Positions 1 through 29,079 of a DNA stretch of 64,000 nucleotides are shown here, one piece after another; position 1 is the first letter of the stretch; each line of letters starts with the position of its first letter. A program made the position numbers and the translations under genes. The DNA is from Micromonospora sp. WMMD980 (GTDB lineage Bacteria; Actinomycetota; Actinomycetes; Mycobacteriales; Micromonosporaceae). The notes under the pieces are model-generated. The model saw only the letters and a program-made list of their open reading frames with translations, did not search any database and was not told where the DNA came from. Where the stretch lies: positions 2,728,001 to 2,792,000 of the forward strand of contig NZ_JARUBE010000003.1 of NCBI RefSeq assembly GCF_029626035.1, in the 5' to 3' direction.

Positions 1-3000
1 GGTGGCCGCGTTGATGCGGGTCTTCACCTCCACCGCGGTCACCGAGTCGATGCCCAGGTCCCGGAACGCGGTCTGCGGCTCCACCTGCCCCGCCCCGGCA
101 TACCCGAGCGCCTTCGCGGTCTGGGTACGCACCAGCGTCAGCAGTTGCCGGCGCCGCTCCGCCTCGGGCAGACCCGCCAGGCGCGCGGTCAACGCGCCAC
201 CATCGGTGACCGCCTCCGACGCGACGACAAGCTCACCGAACAGCGGCGCCGGCCGCTGGGCGGCGAACGTCGCCACGAACCGCGACCAGTCCACGTCGGC
301 GACCGTCGTGGTCACGTCACCGGCGTCGACCGCGAGCGCCAGGGCCTGCATCGCCAGATCAGGATCCATCGCGGCCAGGCCGCGCCGGGCCAGGTAGTCC
401 TCCGCACCGGCCGCGCCCGCCATCCCACCCTCGGCCCACGGACCCCACGCGACAGCGGTGCCGGTCTTCCCCACCGCACGGCGAGACTCCACCAGCGCGT
501 CCAACGCCGCGTTACCGGCGGCGTACGCAGCCTGACCACCGCTGCCCCACACACCCGCGATCGACGAGAAGACGAGGAACAGGTCCAGATCGTGGTCTGC
601 GGTCGCCTCGTGCAGATGCAGCGCACCAGACACCTTGCCCGACACCACCGACCCGAACGACTCCGCCGACGCCTCCAACAGACCTTCCATGCTGGACACA
701 CCCGCGGCGTGCACCACACCGGTCAGATCCCCGATACCGGCCACCACCGCACGCACCGCGTCCCGGTCGGCGACGTCACACGCCACCACCGACACCTCGG
801 CACCCGCAGCGCTCAACTCCGCCACCAGATCGGCGGCACCCGGCGCCCGGTCACCACGACGCGACACCAGCACCACCCGGTCGGCCCCACGCCCGACCAC
901 CCAGCGCGCCACCCGCGAACCCAACGCGCCCGTCCCACCCGTGACCAACACGGTCCCGGACAACGACAACGGAGTCGCCGGTCCGGCCGGGGCGGCGCGT
1001 CGCAGGCGGCGCGCGAAGACCCCGGAGGCGCGTACCGCGAGCTGGTCCTCGCCGTCCCCGGCGAGGAGCGCGGTGAACCGGCGACCCTCCCGCTCACCCA
1101 GGACCGCCGGCACGTCGACCAGACCGCCCCACGTCTGCGGCAGCTCCAGCGCGGCGACGCGACCCACACCCCAGACCGTCGCGGCGGAGACGTCGGTCAC
1201 CGACTCCGACCGACCCACCGCGACCGCGCCACGCGTCACCGCCCACACCCGGGCTTCGGTCCCGGCGTCCGCGACCGCCTGGAGCAGCACGGTCAACGAC
1301 TGACCAGCGCTGCCGGCCCAGACGACGCCCCGGACGTCGGTGGCGACGGTCAACACGCCGGTCAGCACGCCACGGTCGGCCGGCCCCTGCACCCGTACCA
1401 CCTCGGCGCCCGCCGCGGTCAGCGCGGCGGCCACGTCGGTGGCGTCGGTCGGGTCGTCCGAGACCACGAGCCATGCCCCGGACAGCGCCGCCGGGCCGGG
1501 TTCCGCGATCGGCGTCCAGCCGATCCGGTACCGCCAGCCCTCCACCACGCCCTGCGCGCGCCGCCGGCGACGCCAGGCGGACAGCGACGGCAGCAGCCCG
1601 TCCAGGGCGGCCGCGTCGTCGGCGGCCAGGCCCAGCTCCGCGGCCAACCCGTCCCGGTCGGCGCGCTCCACCGCCGACCAGAAGCCGCCGTCCTCGCCAC
1701 CGGCCACCGGCGCCGGCTCCGACGGGGTCAGCCAGTAGCGGTCTCGCTGGAACGCGTACGTCGGCAGGTCCACCCGGCTGGGTGACCGCCAGCCGGTGAC
1801 CGCCGGCCAGTCGATCGCGACCCCGGCCGTGAACAGGTCGGCCAGCGCCCGCAGGGCGGCTCGTTCCTCGTCCTGGTCCTTGCGGAGCACCGCCACGCCG
1901 ACGCCGTCGCGCACCAGCCCGGTCAGCACGGCCGCCGGGCCGACCTCGACGAAGCGGCTGACGCCCTGCGCGGTCAGCCACCGCAGCCCGTCGTCGAAAC
2001 GCACCGCCTCGCGCACGTGCCGCACCCAGTGGTCGGCGGTGAACTCCTCGACCGGCGCACCGGTCAGGTTCGACACCACCGGGATGCGCGGCGGCAGGTA
2101 GGCGAGCCCGGCCGCCACCGACCCGAACGAGGCCAGCATCGGCTCCATCAGCGACGAGTGGAACGCGTGCGACACGGAGAGCCGGGTCGTCTTCGCGAAC
2201 CGGGGCGCCAGCTCGTCGATCGCCTCCACCGGACCGGAGACCACCACCGACGTGGGGCCGTTGACCGCCGCGACGTCCACGCCCGTGCCGGCGATGACCT
2301 CCCGCACCGACTCCTCGGACGCCTGCACCGCGAGCATCGCGCCACCGGCCGGCAACGCCTGCATCAACCTGCCCCGCGCCGCCACCAACGTGACCGCGTC
2401 GTCGAGCGACATCACCCCCGCGACGTGCGCGGCGGCGATCTCCCCGATCGAATGGCCCAACAGGTAGTCCGGAGTCACCCCCCAGGATTCGAGGAGCCGG
2501 AACAACGCCACCTCGACCGCGAACAACCCGGCCTGGGTGTGCACGGTCCGGTGGATCGCCTCCGAACCCAAGGCCTCCCGCAACCCGTCGAACCGATCCA
2601 CGATCCCCTCGAACGCCTCCCCGAACACCGGGAACCGCGCCACCAGACCCGCGCCCATCCCGACGCGCTGCGCACCCTGACCGGTGAACAGGAACGCGGT
2701 CCGGCCGAGCTGTTCGGTGCCGGGAACCAGGCTGCCGTCGCGTACGGCTGCCAGGCCGTCGAGAAGCTCGCCGCGGTCGGCGCCGACCACCACGGCCCGG
2801 TGCTTCAGGGCCTTGCGGCCGGTCGCGAGGGTGTGGCCGACGGCGGCCAGGTCGAGCGGCGGCGTCGCCGTGGCGGCGGCGTCGAGCAGCCGGCCGGCCT
2901 GGGCCCGCACCGCGTCGGCGGTGTGGCCGGTGACCACCCACGGCACCAGGCCCGGCGTCGGCTCCGGTGCGGCCGCGGGCGCCGGGGGCGCCTGTTCGAG

Positions 3001-6000
3001 CACCACGTGGGCGTTCGTGCCGCTGATGCCGAACGAGGAGACCGCCGCCCGCCGGGCCCGGTCGGTCTCCGGCCACGCGGCGGGCTCGTCGAGCAGGCGC
3101 AGCGCCCCGCTGCTCCAGTCGACGTGCGACGAGGGGTGCGTGGCGTGCAGCGTGCGGGGAAGCCGGCCGTGCCGCATCGCGAGCACCATCTTGATGACCC
3201 CGGCGACGCCGGCCGCCGCCTGGGTGTGGCCGATGTTCGACTTCACCGACCCGAGAAGCAGTGGACGGTCCGGATCCCGGTCCCGCCCGTACGTGGCGAG
3301 CAGCGCCTGCGCCTCGATGGGGTCGCCGAGGGCGGTGCCGGTGCCGTGCGCCTCGACCGCGTCCACGTCCGCGCCACGGAGTCCGGCTCCGGCCAACGCC
3401 CTGTCGATCACCCGTTGCTGGGAGGGCCCGTTGGGGGCGGTGAGGCCGTTGGAGGCGCCGTCCTGGTTGATCGCGGACCCGCGTACCAGGGCTAGGATCT
3501 GGTGGTTGTTCCGCTGCGCGTCGGAGAGCCGTTCGACGACCAGGACGCCGGCGCCCTCGCCCCACCCGGTGCCGTCGGCCTCGGCGGAGAACGCCTTGCA
3601 CCGCCCGTCGGCGGCCAGTCCGCGCTGCCTGTCGAACTCGACGAAGATGTCCGGCCCCGCCATCACCGTGACGCCACCGGCCAACGCCATGTCGCACTCG
3701 CCCTGCCGCAGCGCCTGCACGGCCAGGTGCAGCGCCACGAGCGACGACGAGCAGGCGGTGTCGATGGTGACCGCGGGGCCTTCGAGGCCGAACGAGTAGG
3801 CGACCCGGCCGGAGATCACGCTCGTCGCGATGCCGGTCAGGACGTGCCCCTCGGCCTCGGGCGGCAGGTCCGCGCCCTGGCCGTACCGGGAGGCCGCGGC
3901 GCCGACGAAGACGCCGGTCTGGCTGCCGTGCAGCGTCGCCGGGTCGATGCCGGCCGACTCGAAGGCCTCCCAGGAGGTTTCCAGCAGCACCCGCTGCTGC
4001 GGGTCCATGGCGAGCGCCTCGCGCGGTGAGATGCCGAACAGTCGCGCGTCGAAGTCGGCGGCGTGGTCGATGAAGCCACCGACGCGGGTGTAGCCGTCGT
4101 GGTCGGCCACCCAGCCGCGGTCGTCCGGGAACGTCGAGATCGCGTCGGTGCCGGCGATCAGCAGGTCCCACAGGTCGGCCGGGCTCCCGACCCCGCCCGG
4201 GAAGCGGCAGCCCATGCCGACCACGGCGATCGGCTCGTCGGCGTCGAAGGTGGCGACGGCGGCCGGCTTCGCCGCGTCGCTCGTGCCGGCGAGTTGCCGG
4301 CCGAGGTAGGTGGCGAGCACTGTCGGGTTCGGGTAGTCGAAGACGACGGTGGCGGGCAGCCGGATCCCGGCCGCCGCGTTGAGCCGGTTACGCAGCTCGA
4401 CCGAGGTCAGCGAGTCGAAGCCGAGGTCCTTGAAGGCGTGCCGGGCGTCGACGGCGTCGGCGCCGCTGTGGCCCAGGACCGCCGCGACCTGGTCGCAGAC
4501 GAGGGCGACGAGGGTACGCTCGCGCTCGGCCTCGGGCAGCGCCAGCAGGCGGCGGGCCAGGCCGGAGCCGCCGCCGCTGTGCTGGGCTGCGCGTCGGCCC
4601 GTGCCGCGCACCAGGCCGCGCAGTAGCGCGGGCACGGCGCCGGCGCGCCGGAACGCGGCGAGGTCGAGGGTGGCCGGGACGAGGTGCGCGGCGGGCAGGT
4701 GCCGGGCCGCGTCGAACAGGGCGAGGCCCAGCTCGTCGGGGAGGCCGTCGCCGGCCCGGGTGACCCGGTCGGCGTCGGTGCCGGTCAGCCGGCCGCCCAT
4801 GCCCGCGGCGTTGGCCCACAGACCCCAGCCCAACGACTGCCCGACCAGACCGAGACCACGACGGTACGACACGAAGCCGTCCAGGAACGCGTTCGCCGCC
4901 GCGTACGCCGCCTGACCCGCCGACCCGAACACCGCCGACACCGAGGAGAACACGGTGAACATCGCCAGGTCGAGGTCGCGCGTCAACTCGTGCAGGTGCA
5001 CCACCGCGTCGACCTTGGGCGCCAGCACCCCGGCCACCCGATCCGGCGTCAGGGCGGTGAACACGCCGTCGTCGAGCACCCCCGCGCAGTGCACCACACC
5101 GGCCAGCCCGTCGATGCCGTCGAGCACCGCGGCGAGCGCGTCGCGGTCGGTGACGTCCGCGGCGACGACACGCACCCGCGCGTCCAGCTCCGGCGCCGGT
5201 CCACCGGAACGGCTCACCAGTACCAGGTCCCGCACCCCGTGGGCCTCGACCAGATGCGCGGCGAGCAGCGCGCCCAGACCACCGGTGCCACCGGTGATCA
5301 GCACCGGCCCGTCCACCTCGCGGGGAACCAGCACCACGTTCTTCCCGATGTGCGCGCCACGACTCATCGCACCCAGCACCGCCGGCAGTTCCCGCACATC
5401 CGCCACCGTCGGCGGGAGCAACCGCAGCGACCCGGACTCGAACAGGGCGACCAGTTCGGCCAGCATCACCGCCGTGCGCTCCGCACCCGCCTCCGACAGG
5501 TCGAACGCCTTGTACCAAACACCAAGATCCCGCTCTACCTCAGCGGCGTCACGGATGTCCGCCTTGCCCATCTCCACGAAGCGGCCACCCGGCGACACCA
5601 TGCCGAGCGACGCGTCCACGAACTCACCGGCAAGCGAGTCCAACACCACATCCACACTGCCGAACGCACCCGCAAAACCCAGATCCCGCGACGACGCGAT
5701 GTGATCCGACGCGACGCCGAGACTTTCGACCGCCGGCCACTTCGCCGGCGACGCGGTCGCGAACACCTCCGCACCCCACAACCGCGCGAGCTGCACCGCC
5801 GCCATACCCACACCACCGGCAGCGGCGTGCACCAACACCCGCTGACCGGCCCGCAGACGTCCGAGGTCGTCCAGCCCGTACCAGGCCGTCAGGAACGCCA
5901 TCGGCACCGCAGCCGCCTGCGCGAACGACCAACCCTCGGGCATCCGCGCGACCACCCGATGATCCGCCACGATCTTCGGGGCGAACCCACCGTGGAACAG

Positions 6001-9000
6001 GCCGAACACCCGATCGCCCACGACCAGGTCCGGCACGTCCGGGCCGACCTCGACCACCACACCCGCACCCTCGGAACCCATCACCGCGTCCGGATCCGGA
6101 TACACCCCCAGACCCAGCAGCACGTCCCGGAAGTTCACCCCCACCGCGCGAACCGCGACCCGCACCTCACCCGCACCCAGCTCCACGGCGGGAGCGGCGA
6201 CGACATCGAGGCTCGACAACGCGCCGTCACCACCCGGAGCCACCCGCCACGACCCGGTGGCCGTCGGCAGGGTGAGCGTGGTCGCGGGGAGGGCGCGGGT
6301 CAGCCGGGGGGCGTACACGTCGGCGCCGCGCACCGCCAACTCCGGCTCGTCCCGGTGGAGCAGGTCGGCCAGCAGCGTCTCGGACGGCTCCGCGTGGTCC
6401 AGGTCGGCGAGCACGATCCGGCCCGGGTTCTCGGTCTGCGCCGAGCGCAGCAGACCCCGCACCGCCGCACCGGCCAGGTCGGTCACCGGGCCGGCGACAG
6501 GCACCGCGCCCCGGGTCACGACCACCAGCCGACCATCGGCGAAACGGTCGTCGGCCAGCCACTCCTGAACGCCGGTGAGGGCCTCGGCGACGGCCGTGCG
6601 CACGTCGTCGGCGCGGACCGGCAGCACGACGACGTCCGTGACGGGCGCCTCGGCGCGCGACGGCGGAAGCGCGGTCCACGTCACGGCGTACATCGCGTCC
6701 CGGGTCGCGCCGCCCGCGACGGAGTCGAGCTGGTCACGGCGGGCCGGACGCAGGACCAGGCGACCCACGGTGGCGACCGGCGCGCCGTCCACGTCGGCGA
6801 CCTGGAGCGTGACGGCCTCGGGGCCGTCGGCGCGCAGGCGGACCCGCAGCGTCGGGGCGCCGGAGGCGTGCAGCCGCACCTCGGACCAGGCGAACGGCAG
6901 GCGGGCGGCGCCGTCGTCCGGCAGCAGGCCGCCGAGCGCGGCGGCGTGCAGCGCGCCGTCGAACAACGCCGGGTGCAGCGCGAACCGGGCGGCGTCGGCG
7001 TGCGCCTCGGTGGGCAGCGCGACCTCCGCGTAGACGTCGCCGTCGAGCAACCACGCCTCGCGCAGTCCGCGGAACACCGGGCCGTAGCGCAGGCCGGTAC
7101 GCGCGGCGGCGTCGCCGTAGAAGTCGCCGAGATCGACCGGTGCGGCGCCGGCCGGCGGCCAGGCCGCGAGGTCGAACCGGTCGGCGGTGGCGGTGGTGGC
7201 GAGCGCGCCGGACGCGTGGCGGGTCCACTCCGACTCCACGCCGGCGTCCGGTTCGGGCCGCGCGTACACCTGGACCGAGCGTTCGCCGCCGTCGTCGGTG
7301 ACCCGCACCTGGAGCTGGACACCGCCGGTGGCGGGCAGCACCAGCGGGGTCTCGATGGTGAGGTCCGCGATGTCGAGCCCGCCGGCCTGCTGGGCGGCGC
7401 GCAGCACCAGCTCGACGAAGGCGGTGCCGGGCACCACGACGCGGTCCAGCACGACGTGGTCGGCGAGCCACGGGTGGGTGTGCGCGGAGAGGCGGCCGGT
7501 GAGGAGGATCCCGTCGTCGTCGGCGAGCGTCACGGCGGCGGTGAGCAGGGGATGCTCGGCGGCGGAGAGACCGGCGGCGGCGATGTTGCCGTGGCCGGCG
7601 CGGGCCGGCGGCCAGTAGGACTGCCGCTGGAACGGGTAGGTGGGCAGGTCGACGTGCCCGGCCGGCGGCAGGATCGCGCTCCAGTCGACGGGCACGCCGA
7701 GGGTCCACAGCCGGCCGACGGCGGCCAGCACCGTGGCGACCTCGTCGCGTTCCTTGCGCAACGCCGCGACGCAGGTCAGCTCCGGCGCGGTGAGCGCGCT
7801 CAGCACGCCGGCCGGGCCGACCTCCAGGCAGCGGGTGACGCCATGGTCGGCGAGCCAGGCCATGCCTTCGGCGAACCGGACCGCCTCCCGGACGTGGCGC
7901 ACCCAGTAGTCGGCGGTGAACTCCTCCACCGGGACACCGGTCAGGTTCGACACCACCGGGACACGCGGCGACGCATACGAGATGTGCGCGATCGCCGCCG
8001 CGAAGTCGGCCAGCATCGGCTCCATCAGCGACGAGTGGAACGCGTGCGACACCGTCAACCGGGTGGCCTTGGTGAACCTCGGCGCCACCTCGTCGACGGC
8101 GTCGGCCGGACCGGAGATCACGATCGACGTCGGGCCGTTCACGGCGGCGACGTCGACATCTGTGCCGGCGATGATCTCCCGCACCTCGGCCTCGGACGCC
8201 TGCACCGCCAGCATCGCGCCGCCGGCCGGCAACGCCTGCATCAACCGACCCCGAGCAGCGACGAGCGTGACCGCGTCGTCGAGCGACATCACCCCCGCGA
8301 CGTGCGCGGCGGCGATCTCCCCGATCGAATGGCCCAACAGGTAGTCCGGAGTCACCCCCCAGGATTCGAGGAGCCGGAACAACGCCACCTCGACCGCGAA
8401 CAACCCGGCCTGGGTGTGCACGGTCCGGTGGATCGCCTCCGAACCCAGGGCCTCCCGCAACCCGTCGAACCGGCCCACGATCCCCTCGAACGCCTCCGCG
8501 AACACCGGGAACCGCGCCACCAGACCCGCGCCCATCCCGACGCGCTGCGCACCCTGACCGGTGAACAGGAACGCCAGGGCACCCGGCTCGACGACCGCGC
8601 CGCCGACCGGCCCGGCGAGCGCCGCCGCCAGGTCGTCCAGACCGTCGGCGACGAGCACGGCTCGGCTGTCGAGGGCCGCCCGCGTGGTGGCGAGGGCCGA
8701 TCCGAGGGCGGCCGGGGTCGGCGTCGCGCCCGACGACAGCAGGGCGGCGAGCCGCGTCGCCTGCTCCCGCAGGCCCGGCCCGGTCCGGGCGGACAACACG
8801 AACGGCGTCGGCCCGGGCCGCTCGGCGGCCGGCTCGTCCTCGACCGGCGCGGCCGATTCCAGCACCACGTGGGCGTTCGTCCCGCTGATCCCGAACGAGG
8901 AGACGCCGGCCCGTCGCGGCCGGCCGGTCTCCGGCCACGGGCGCGCCTCGCGCAGCAGCGCGACCGCGCCCGCCGACCAGTCCACGTGCGGCGTCGGCTC

Positions 9001-10230
9001 GTCGACGTGCAGCGTCGCCGGCAGCAGACCGGCGCGCATCGCCATGACCATCTTGATGATCCCGGCGACACCCGCCGCCGCCTGGGTGTGCCCGATGTTC
9101 GACTTGACCGAGCCCAGCCACAACGGCCGGTCCTCCGGCCGGTCCTGCCCGTACGTGGCCAGCAGCGCCTGCGCCTCGATCGGGTCGCCCAGCTTCGTGC
9201 CGGTGCCGTGCGCCTCGACCGCGTCCACCTCGGCCGGGGACAGGCCGGCGCCGGCCAGCGCCTCCCGGATCACCCGCTGCTGCGAGGGCCCGTTCGGGGC
9301 GGTCAGCCCGTTGGAGGCGCCGTCCTGGTTGACGGCCGTGCCACGCACCACCGCCAGCACCCGGCGCCCGTGACGCTGGGCGTCGGAGAGCCGCTCCAGC
9401 AGCAGCAGCCCGGCGCCCTCGCCCCACCCGGTGCCGTCGGCGGCGGCCGCGAACGGCTTGCAGCGCCCGTCGGCGGCGAGCCCGCGCTGGCGGCTGAACT
9501 CGACGAACGCGGTGGGCGTGCTCATCACCGTGACGCCGCCGGCCAGCGCGAGGGTGCACTCGCCGCGGCGCAGCGACTCCGCCGCCAGGTGCAGGGCCAC
9601 CAGCGCGGACGAGCAGGCGGTGTCGACGGTGACGGCCGGGCCCTCCAGGCCGAACGCGTAGGCCAGGCGGCCGGAGATGACACTCGCCGCCGTGCCGGTC
9701 GCCAGGTAGCCCTCGGTGGTCTCGTCGTCGCCGGCGAGCAGCGAGCCGTAGTCCTGGCCGTTGGTGCCGGCGAACACGCCGATCCGCTGCTGCCGGAGCG
9801 AACGCGGGTCGAGGCCGGCCCGCTCGAACGCCTCCCACGCGGTCTCCAGCAGGATGCGCTGCTGGGGGTCCATGGCGGTGGCCTCGCGGGGGGCGATGCC
9901 GAACAGGCTCGCGTCGAAGCGGTCGACGCCGGCCAGGAAGCCGCCCTCCCGGACGTACGAGGTGCCGTGTCGCCCGGTGTCCGGGTCGTAGAGCGCGTCG
10001 ACGTCCCAGCCCCGGTCGCCGGGGAACGGCGCGACCGCGTCGTGCCCGCCCGCGACCAACTGCCACAGCCCTTCCGGGCTCTCCACCCCGCCGGGGAACC
10101 GGCAGCTCATGGCAACGATGGCGATCGGCTCGCGGGCACCCTCCTCGACCTCGCGGAGGCGCCTGTTGGCCTGGCGCAGCTCGCCGGTCATCCACTTCAG
10201 ATGGTCGAGAAGCTTCTGTTCATTCGCCAT
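1..10230 (-). CDS. Type I modular polyketide synthase, modules 4 and 5 (3' end beyond left edge)
   Basis: The frame is open from an ATG at 10230 to the left edge (3410 codons visible). The N-terminus ([18 protein letters not shown]) is a coiled-coil docking helix for the upstream PKS. Module 4 reads KS (C206), AT (GHSIG S635, later HAFH: malonyl type), DH (H925 in [11 protein letters not shown]1091 in DGALH), ER (about 1350-1640, NADPH site AAAGGVGMA), KR with an LDD motif (B type) and ACP (S1940 in GFDSL), so it should fully reduce the beta-carbon. Module 5 reads KS (C2160), AT (S2594, HAFH, malonyl), KR without LDD but with W in GVWGSGGQ (A type), and ACP (S3396 in GIDSV) about 15 codons before the edge. 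The gene starts 39 bp after the upstream PKS stop with an AGGGGA ribosome site. The downstream end, further modules and any thioesterase lie outside the window. Confidence 0.95.
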   Translation of the reverse strand, partial: MANEQKLLDHLKWMTGELRQANRRLREVEEGAREPIAIVAMSCRFPGGVESPEGLWQLVAGGHDAVAPFPGDRGWDVDALYDPDTGRHGTSYVREGGFLAGVDRFDASLFGIAPREATAMDPQQRILLETAWEAFERAGLDPRSLRQQRIGVFAGTNGQDYGSLLAGDDETTEGYLATGTAASVISGRLAYAFGLEGPAVTVDTACSSALVALHLAAESLRRGECTLALAGGVTVMSTPTAFVEFSRQRGLAADGRCKPFAAAADGTGWGEGAGLLLLERLSDAQRHGRRVLAVVRGTAVNQDGASNGLTAPNGPSQQRVIREALAGAGLSPAEVDAVEAHGTGTKLGDPIEAQALLATYGQDRPEDRPLWLGSVKSNIGHTQAAAGVAGIIKMVMAMRAGLLPATLHVDEPTPHVDWSAGAVALLREARPWPETGRPRRAGVSSFGISGTNAHVVLESAAPVEDEPAAERPGPTPFVLSARTGPGLREQATRLAALLSSGATPTPAALGSALATTRAALDSRAVLVADGLDDLAAALAGPVGGAVVEPGALAFLFTGQGAQRVGMGAGLVARFPVFAEAFEGIVGRFDGLREALGSEAIHRTVHTQAGLFAVEVALFRLLESWGVTPDYLLGHSIGEIAAAHVAGVMSLDDAVTLVAARGRLMQALPAGGAMLAVQASEAEVREIIAGTDVDVAAVNGPTSIVISGPADAVDEVAPRFTKATRLTVSHAFHSSLMEPMLADFAAAIAHISYASPRVPVVSNLTGVPVEEFTADYWVRHVREAVRFAEGMAWLADHGVTRCLEVGPAGVLSALTAPELTCVAALRKERDEVATVLAAVGRLWTLGVPVDWSAILPPAGHVDLPTYPFQRQSYWPPARAGHGNIAAAGLSAAEHPLLTAAVTLADDDGILLTGRLSAHTHPWLADHVVLDRVVVPGTAFVELVLRAAQQAGGLDIADLTIETPLVLPATGGVQLQVRVTDDGGERSVQVYARPEPDAGVESEWTRHASGALATTATADRFDLAAWPPAGAAPVDLGDFYGDAAARTGLRYGPVFRGLREAWLLDGDVYAEVALPTEAHADAARFALHPALFDGALHAAALGGLLPDDGAARLPFAWSEVRLHASGAPTLRVRLRADGPEAVTLQVADVDGAPVATVGRLVLRPARRDQLDSVAGGATRDAMYAVTWTALPPSRAEAPVTDVVVLPVRADDVRTAVAEALTGVQEWLADDRFADGRLVVVTRGAVPVAGPVTDLAGAAVRGLLRSAQTENPGRIVLADLDHAEPSETLLADLLHRDEPELAVRGADVYAPRLTRALPATTLTLPTATGSWRVAPGGDGALSSLDVVAAPAVELGAGEVRVAVRAVGVNFRDVLLGLGVYPDPDAVMGSEGAGVVVEVGPDVPDLVVGDRVFGLFHGGFAPKIVADHRVVARMPEGWSFAQAAAVPMAFLTAWYGLDDLGRLRAGQRVLVHAAAGGVGMAAVQLARLWGAEVFATASPAKWPAVESLGVASDHIASSRDLGFAGAFGSVDVVLDSLAGEFVDASLGMVSPGGRFVEMGKADIRDAAEVERDLGVWYKAFDLSEAGAERTAVMLAELVALFESGSLRLLPPTVADVRELPAVLGAMSRGAHIGKNVVLVPREVDGPVLITGGTGGLGALLAAHLVEAHGVRDLVLVSRSGGPAPELDARVRVVAADVTDRDALAAVLDGIDGLAGVVHCAGVLDDGVFTALTPDRVAGVLAPKVDAVVHLHELTRDLDLAMFTVFSSVSAVFGSAGQAAYAAANAFLDGFVSYRRGLGLVGQSLGWGLWANAAGMGGRLTGTDADRVTRAGDGLPDELGLALFDAARHLPAAHLVPATLDLAAFRRAGAVPALLRGLVRGTGRRAAQHSGGGSGLARRLLALPEAERERTLVALVCDQVAAVLGHSGADAVDARHAFKDLGFDSLTSVELRNRLNAAAGIRLPATVVFDYPNPTVLATYLGRQLAGTSDAAKPAAVATFDADEPIAVVGMGCRFPGGVGSPADLWDLLIAGTDAISTFPDDRGWVADHDGYTRVGGFIDHAADFDARLFGISPREALAMDPQQRVLLETSWEAFESAGIDPATLHGSQTGVFVGAAASRYGQGADLPPEAEGHVLTGIATSVISGRVAYSFGLEGPAVTIDTACSSSLVALHLAVQALRQGECDMALAGGVTVMAGPDIFVEFDRQRGLAADGRCKAFSAEADGTGWGEGAGVLVVERLSDAQRNNHQILALVRGSAINQDGASNGLTAPNGPSQQRVIDRALAGAGLRGADVDAVEAHGTGTALGDPIEAQALLATYGRDRDPDRPLLLGSVKSNIGHTQAAAGVAGVIKMVLAMRHGRLPRTLHATHPSSHVDWSSGALRLLDEPAAWPETDRARRAAVSSFGISGTNAHVVLEQAPPAPAAAPEPTPGLVPWVVTGHTADAVRAQAGRLLDAAATATPPLDLAAVGHTLATGRKALKHRAVVVGADRGELLDGLAAVRDGSLVPGTEQLGRTAFLFTGQGAQRVGMGAGLVARFPVFGEAFEGIVDRFDGLREALGSEAIHRTVHTQAGLFAVEVALFRLLESWGVTPDYLLGHSIGEIAAAHVAGVMSLDDAVTLVAARGRLMQALPAGGAMLAVQASEESVREVIAGTGVDVAAVNGPTSVVVSGPVEAIDELAPRFAKTTRLSVSHAFHSSLMEPMLASFGSVAAGLAYLPPRIPVVSNLTGAPVEEFTADHWVRHVREAVRFDDGLRWLTAQGVSRFVEVGPAAVLTGLVRDGVGVAVLRKDQDEERAALRALADLFTAGVAIDWPAVTGWRSPSRVDLPTYAFQRDRYWLTPSEPAPVAGGEDGGFWSAVERADRDGLAAELGLAADDAAALDGLLPSLSAWRRRRRAQGVVEGWRYRIGWTPIAEPGPAALSGAWLVVSDDPTDATDVAAALTAAGAEVVRVQGPADRGVLTGVLTVATDVRGVVWAGSAGQSLTVLLQAVADAGTEARVWAVTRGAVAVGRSESVTDVSAATVWGVGRVAALELPQTWGGLVDVPAVLGEREGRRFTALLAGDGEDQLAVRASGVFARRLRRAAPAGPATPLSLSGTVLVTGGTGALGSRVARWVVGRGADRVVLVSRRGDRAPGAADLVAELSAAGAEVSVVACDVADRDAVRAVVAGIGDLTGVVHAAGVSSMEGLLEASAESFGSVVSGKVSGALHLHEATADHDLDLFLVFSSIAGVWGSGGQAAYAAGNAALDALVESRRAVGKTGTAVAWGPWAEGGMAGAAGAEDYLARRGLAAMDPDLAMQALALAVDAGDVTTTVADVDWSRFVATFAAQRPAPLFGELVVASEAVTDGGALTARLAGLPEAERRRQLLTLVRTQTAKALGYAGAGQVEPQTAFRDLGIDSVTAVEVKTRINAAT
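2390..2697. repeat. AT-domain repeat tract, copy of 8267-8574
   Basis: This stretch, encoding the GHSIG half of the module 5 acyltransferase and the segment just before it, matches 8267-8574 of the module 4 acyltransferase with only a few single-base differences over about 308 bases. The flanking PKS sequence is clearly less similar, which suggests gene conversion or recent recombination between modules. Confidence 0.8.
8267..8574. repeat. AT-domain repeat tract, copy of 2390-2697
   Basis: Partner of the module 5 tract at 2390-2697 (constant offset 5877). Differences seen include single substitutions near 2574/8451, 2588/8465 and 2615/8492. It lies inside the malonyl-AT of module 4. Confidence 0.8.
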
Positions 10231-10269
10231 GGCTGTCCCCTAGTACGCGGTGTCGGTTCCGGTGGATGG

Positions 10270-27024
<16,755 letters not shown>

Positions 27025-27083
27025 CGGCGCCTCGAATTCGGTCCGGCGGACGGCAACCGTCACGGCGACGGGCGATATCCCGA

Positions 27084-27112
27084 ACACTATGAATGCCCTG
27101 CTCACGGACCAA
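27084..27112 (-). promoter_or_regulatory. Candidate promoter of the PKS genes
   Basis: On the minus strand TTGGTC (27107-27112) and TAGTGT (27084-27089) are 17 bases apart, a fair match to an actinobacterial housekeeping promoter. Transcription would start near 27076, about 50 bases before the ATG at 27024. This is a pattern match only. Confidence 0.45.
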
Positions 27113-27151
27113 CCCCTAGGCGGGGCGGCAGCCCCTCACCGCAACCGGGAA

Positions 27152-27192
27152 AGGGGCGGGGCAGGCATCGTGGTGATGCCTGCCCCGCCCCT
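27152..27192 (-). terminator. Perfect 18-bp hairpin terminator after the ABC exporter operon
   Basis: Inverted repeat 27152-27169 / 27175-27192 with no mismatch and a five-base loop (GTGGT on the plus strand). It begins 18 bases beyond the stop of the ABC permease gene and lies upstream of the PKS promoter candidate. It has no U-tract, as is usual in actinomycetes. It would stop transcription running from the ABC operon into the PKS promoter. Confidence 0.75.
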
Positions 27193-27210
27193 CGCGCGGG
27201 TGGTCGTCGG

Positions 27211-29079
27211 TCAGACCGATTCGAGTTCCCGACCCTGGGCCGGGGACGGCGCGGCGGCGCGTCCGGCCCGGTTGTTGACCTTGGTCATGATGGCCCGGGC
27301 GTACAGGGCGACGCCGGCCAGGATGCTGACCACGGCGATCGGCACGCCGTAGAGGGGCCGCACGTACATCGCGAGGAACCAGGACTTGACGTCGATGTCG
27401 GACAGGATGAAGACCAGCGGGATGATCCCCTGCGGGATCAGCAGGATCGAGCCGAGGCCCCAGCTCAGCCCCTCCATCGTGCCGCCCTTCTTGACCGCCT
27501 CGGGGTCGCCGGCCCGGCGGACCACGGTGGACCGGCCGGTGCGCATGGTGTGCAGCAGGTCGGAGCCGTCCGCGCTGAGCTTGCGGACCGCCGCGCCGCC
27601 CAGCACCCAGGCGACGGCGACCCCGGTGAGCACCCCGACCGGCACCCCGGCCCAGGTCAGCAACGGCTGGTCGAACCGGGTGCCGAGGTAGACCAGGGCC
27701 AGCGCGGGCGCCGGCGGCAGCAGCCCGACCCAGAACAGCACGTTGGACTGGCCGGTGGTGTCGGCGCGCTCCAGCGGGTTGCTCGGCCGCTTGTGGGCGT
27801 CCGGTCCGGGAACCATGCCGAACACCGACGAATAGATGATCAGGCCGGCGCCGCCGCCGAGCAGGGCGGGCACGGCCGCTGCCACCCACGGCCAGGTCCA
27901 GGTCAGACCGCTCCACCAGACGAAGGCGACGCTCAGGACCACGGCCGGCGGTGTGAAGACGATCAGGTACGCCCACTGGCGGCCCCGCACGTCGGCGCGC
28001 TGGGTGCCGGTCGTCATCGTCTGCCAGAGGGCGGTGCCGTCCTGGCTGTAGAGGTTGCAGGCCGAGGTGATCGCGAAGAGCGCGAGCGCGGGGCCGGCCC
28101 AGGGCAGCAGGAGCCGGGCGTCGAAGGTCAGCGGCAGCAGCACGGTGCCCAGCGCCCAGACGATCGGCACCACCGCGGTGGTGGTCCGCAGCGGGTCACG
28201 CCACCAGGTGCGCAGCTCCTTGCGGACGACCGCGCCGGTCGTGCCGGCGAGCGGGCCGCCGCTGACCGGGGCGCGGCCGGCGCTGCCCCGGATGGTGACC
28301 CGAGCCCGGCGCGGGTTGCCCAGCTCGACCGACCAGACGAGCAGCAGCAGCACGCAGAGCACGGCCAGCCCGGCCGGCGCGGCGAGCGCGAGCGGCCAGT
28401 CCCCGCGACCCGCGGCGTCCACCGCCACCACGCCCCAGCTCGACGGGATCGCCCGCAGCGTGACGGTGGTGGTGTGCGAGAAGCCGGTCTCCAGGATGTC
28501 GGAGTACATCACCGCCACGACGATCATCCAGCCGGACTGGGTGAGCACGAGCATCGCCGCGAACAGCACGCCGGTGATCGCCGCGCCGACCCGGGACGCG
28601 GCGACGACGCCGAACAACGCGTAGACCACCCGGGACAACAGCACCACGAAGATCAGTTGCAGGGCCGCGACCGGCACCGCCAGCAACGCCGGCCCGAGCC
28701 CCTGTCGGGCGGCGTACGTGATCAGGGCGAGGAAGCCCAGCGCGGTGACCGCGGTGGTGATCCCGACGAACGCCGCACCCAGCAGCCCGACCGCGAGCCG
28801 GGGCCGGGGCACCGGCAGCAGTGTGAAGTGGTCGGCCCGCAGCACCGCCGAGCCGCCCCAGAGCGGGCCGATCAGCCAGCCGAGCGTCCACATCAGGAAG
28901 ACGCCGGCGACCAGGTCGCCCAGCACGTCGGGGTTGGGCAGGTCGACCAGGGAGAGCCAGATGGTGGCGGCGGCGAACAGCAGGCCGAAGACCGCGCCGA
29001 CGAGCATCCACGCGGCCCGGCCGCCGGTCATCGAGTTCTTGATGATCGACAGCTTCATCCGGATCAGGACGCCAGCCAC
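27211..29079 (-). CDS. ABC-2-type exporter permease
   Basis: 622-residue polytopic membrane protein with about a dozen hydrophobic segments spread over its length (for example near residues 20-45, 55-80, 110-165 and several in the C-terminal third), consistent with a large ABC-2 transporter permease. It starts with GTG at 29079, overlapping the stop of the ATPase gene by 16 bases, so the two are translationally coupled. Its place next to the PKS suggests export of the polyketide or an intermediate; this is inference, since such permeases have no substrate motif. The 18-bp hairpin follows the stop. Confidence 0.85.
   Translation of the reverse strand: MAGVLIRMKLSIIKNSMTGGRAAWMLVGAVFGLLFAAATIWLSLVDLPNPDVLGDLVAGVFLMWTLGWLIGPLWGGSAVLRADHFTLLPVPRPRLAVGLLGAAFVGITTAVTALGFLALITYAARQGLGPALLAVPVAALQLIFVVLLSRVVYALFGVVAASRVGAAITGVLFAAMLVLTQSGWMIVVAVMYSDILETGFSHTTTVTLRAIPSSWGVVAVDAAGRGDWPLALAAPAGLAVLCVLLLLVWSVELGNPRRARVTIRGSAGRAPVSGGPLAGTTGAVVRKELRTWWRDPLRTTTAVVPIVWALGTVLLPLTFDARLLLPWAGPALALFAITSACNLYSQDGTALWQTMTTGTQRADVRGRQWAYLIVFTPPAVVLSVAFVWWSGLTWTWPWVAAAVPALLGGGAGLIIYSSVFGMVPGPDAHKRPSNPLERADTTGQSNVLFWVGLLPPAPALALVYLGTRFDQPLLTWAGVPVGVLTGVAVAWVLGGAAVRKLSADGSDLLHTMRTGRSTVVRRAGDPEAVKKGGTMEGLSWGLGSILLIPQGIIPLVFILSDIDVKSWFLAMYVRPLYGVPIAVVSILAGVALYARAIMTKVNNRAGRAAAPSPAQGRELESV

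Noticed and set aside
1094..4171. 1025-codon minus-strand frame inside the PKS gene
   Set aside because: Out of frame with the KS-AT-KR motifs that are clearly encoded in the other frame.
27025..27105. N-terminal extension of the first PKS to the upstream start at 27105
   Set aside because: It would include the promoter candidate, has no homology to KS starts, and the ATG at 27024 has a good ribosome site.
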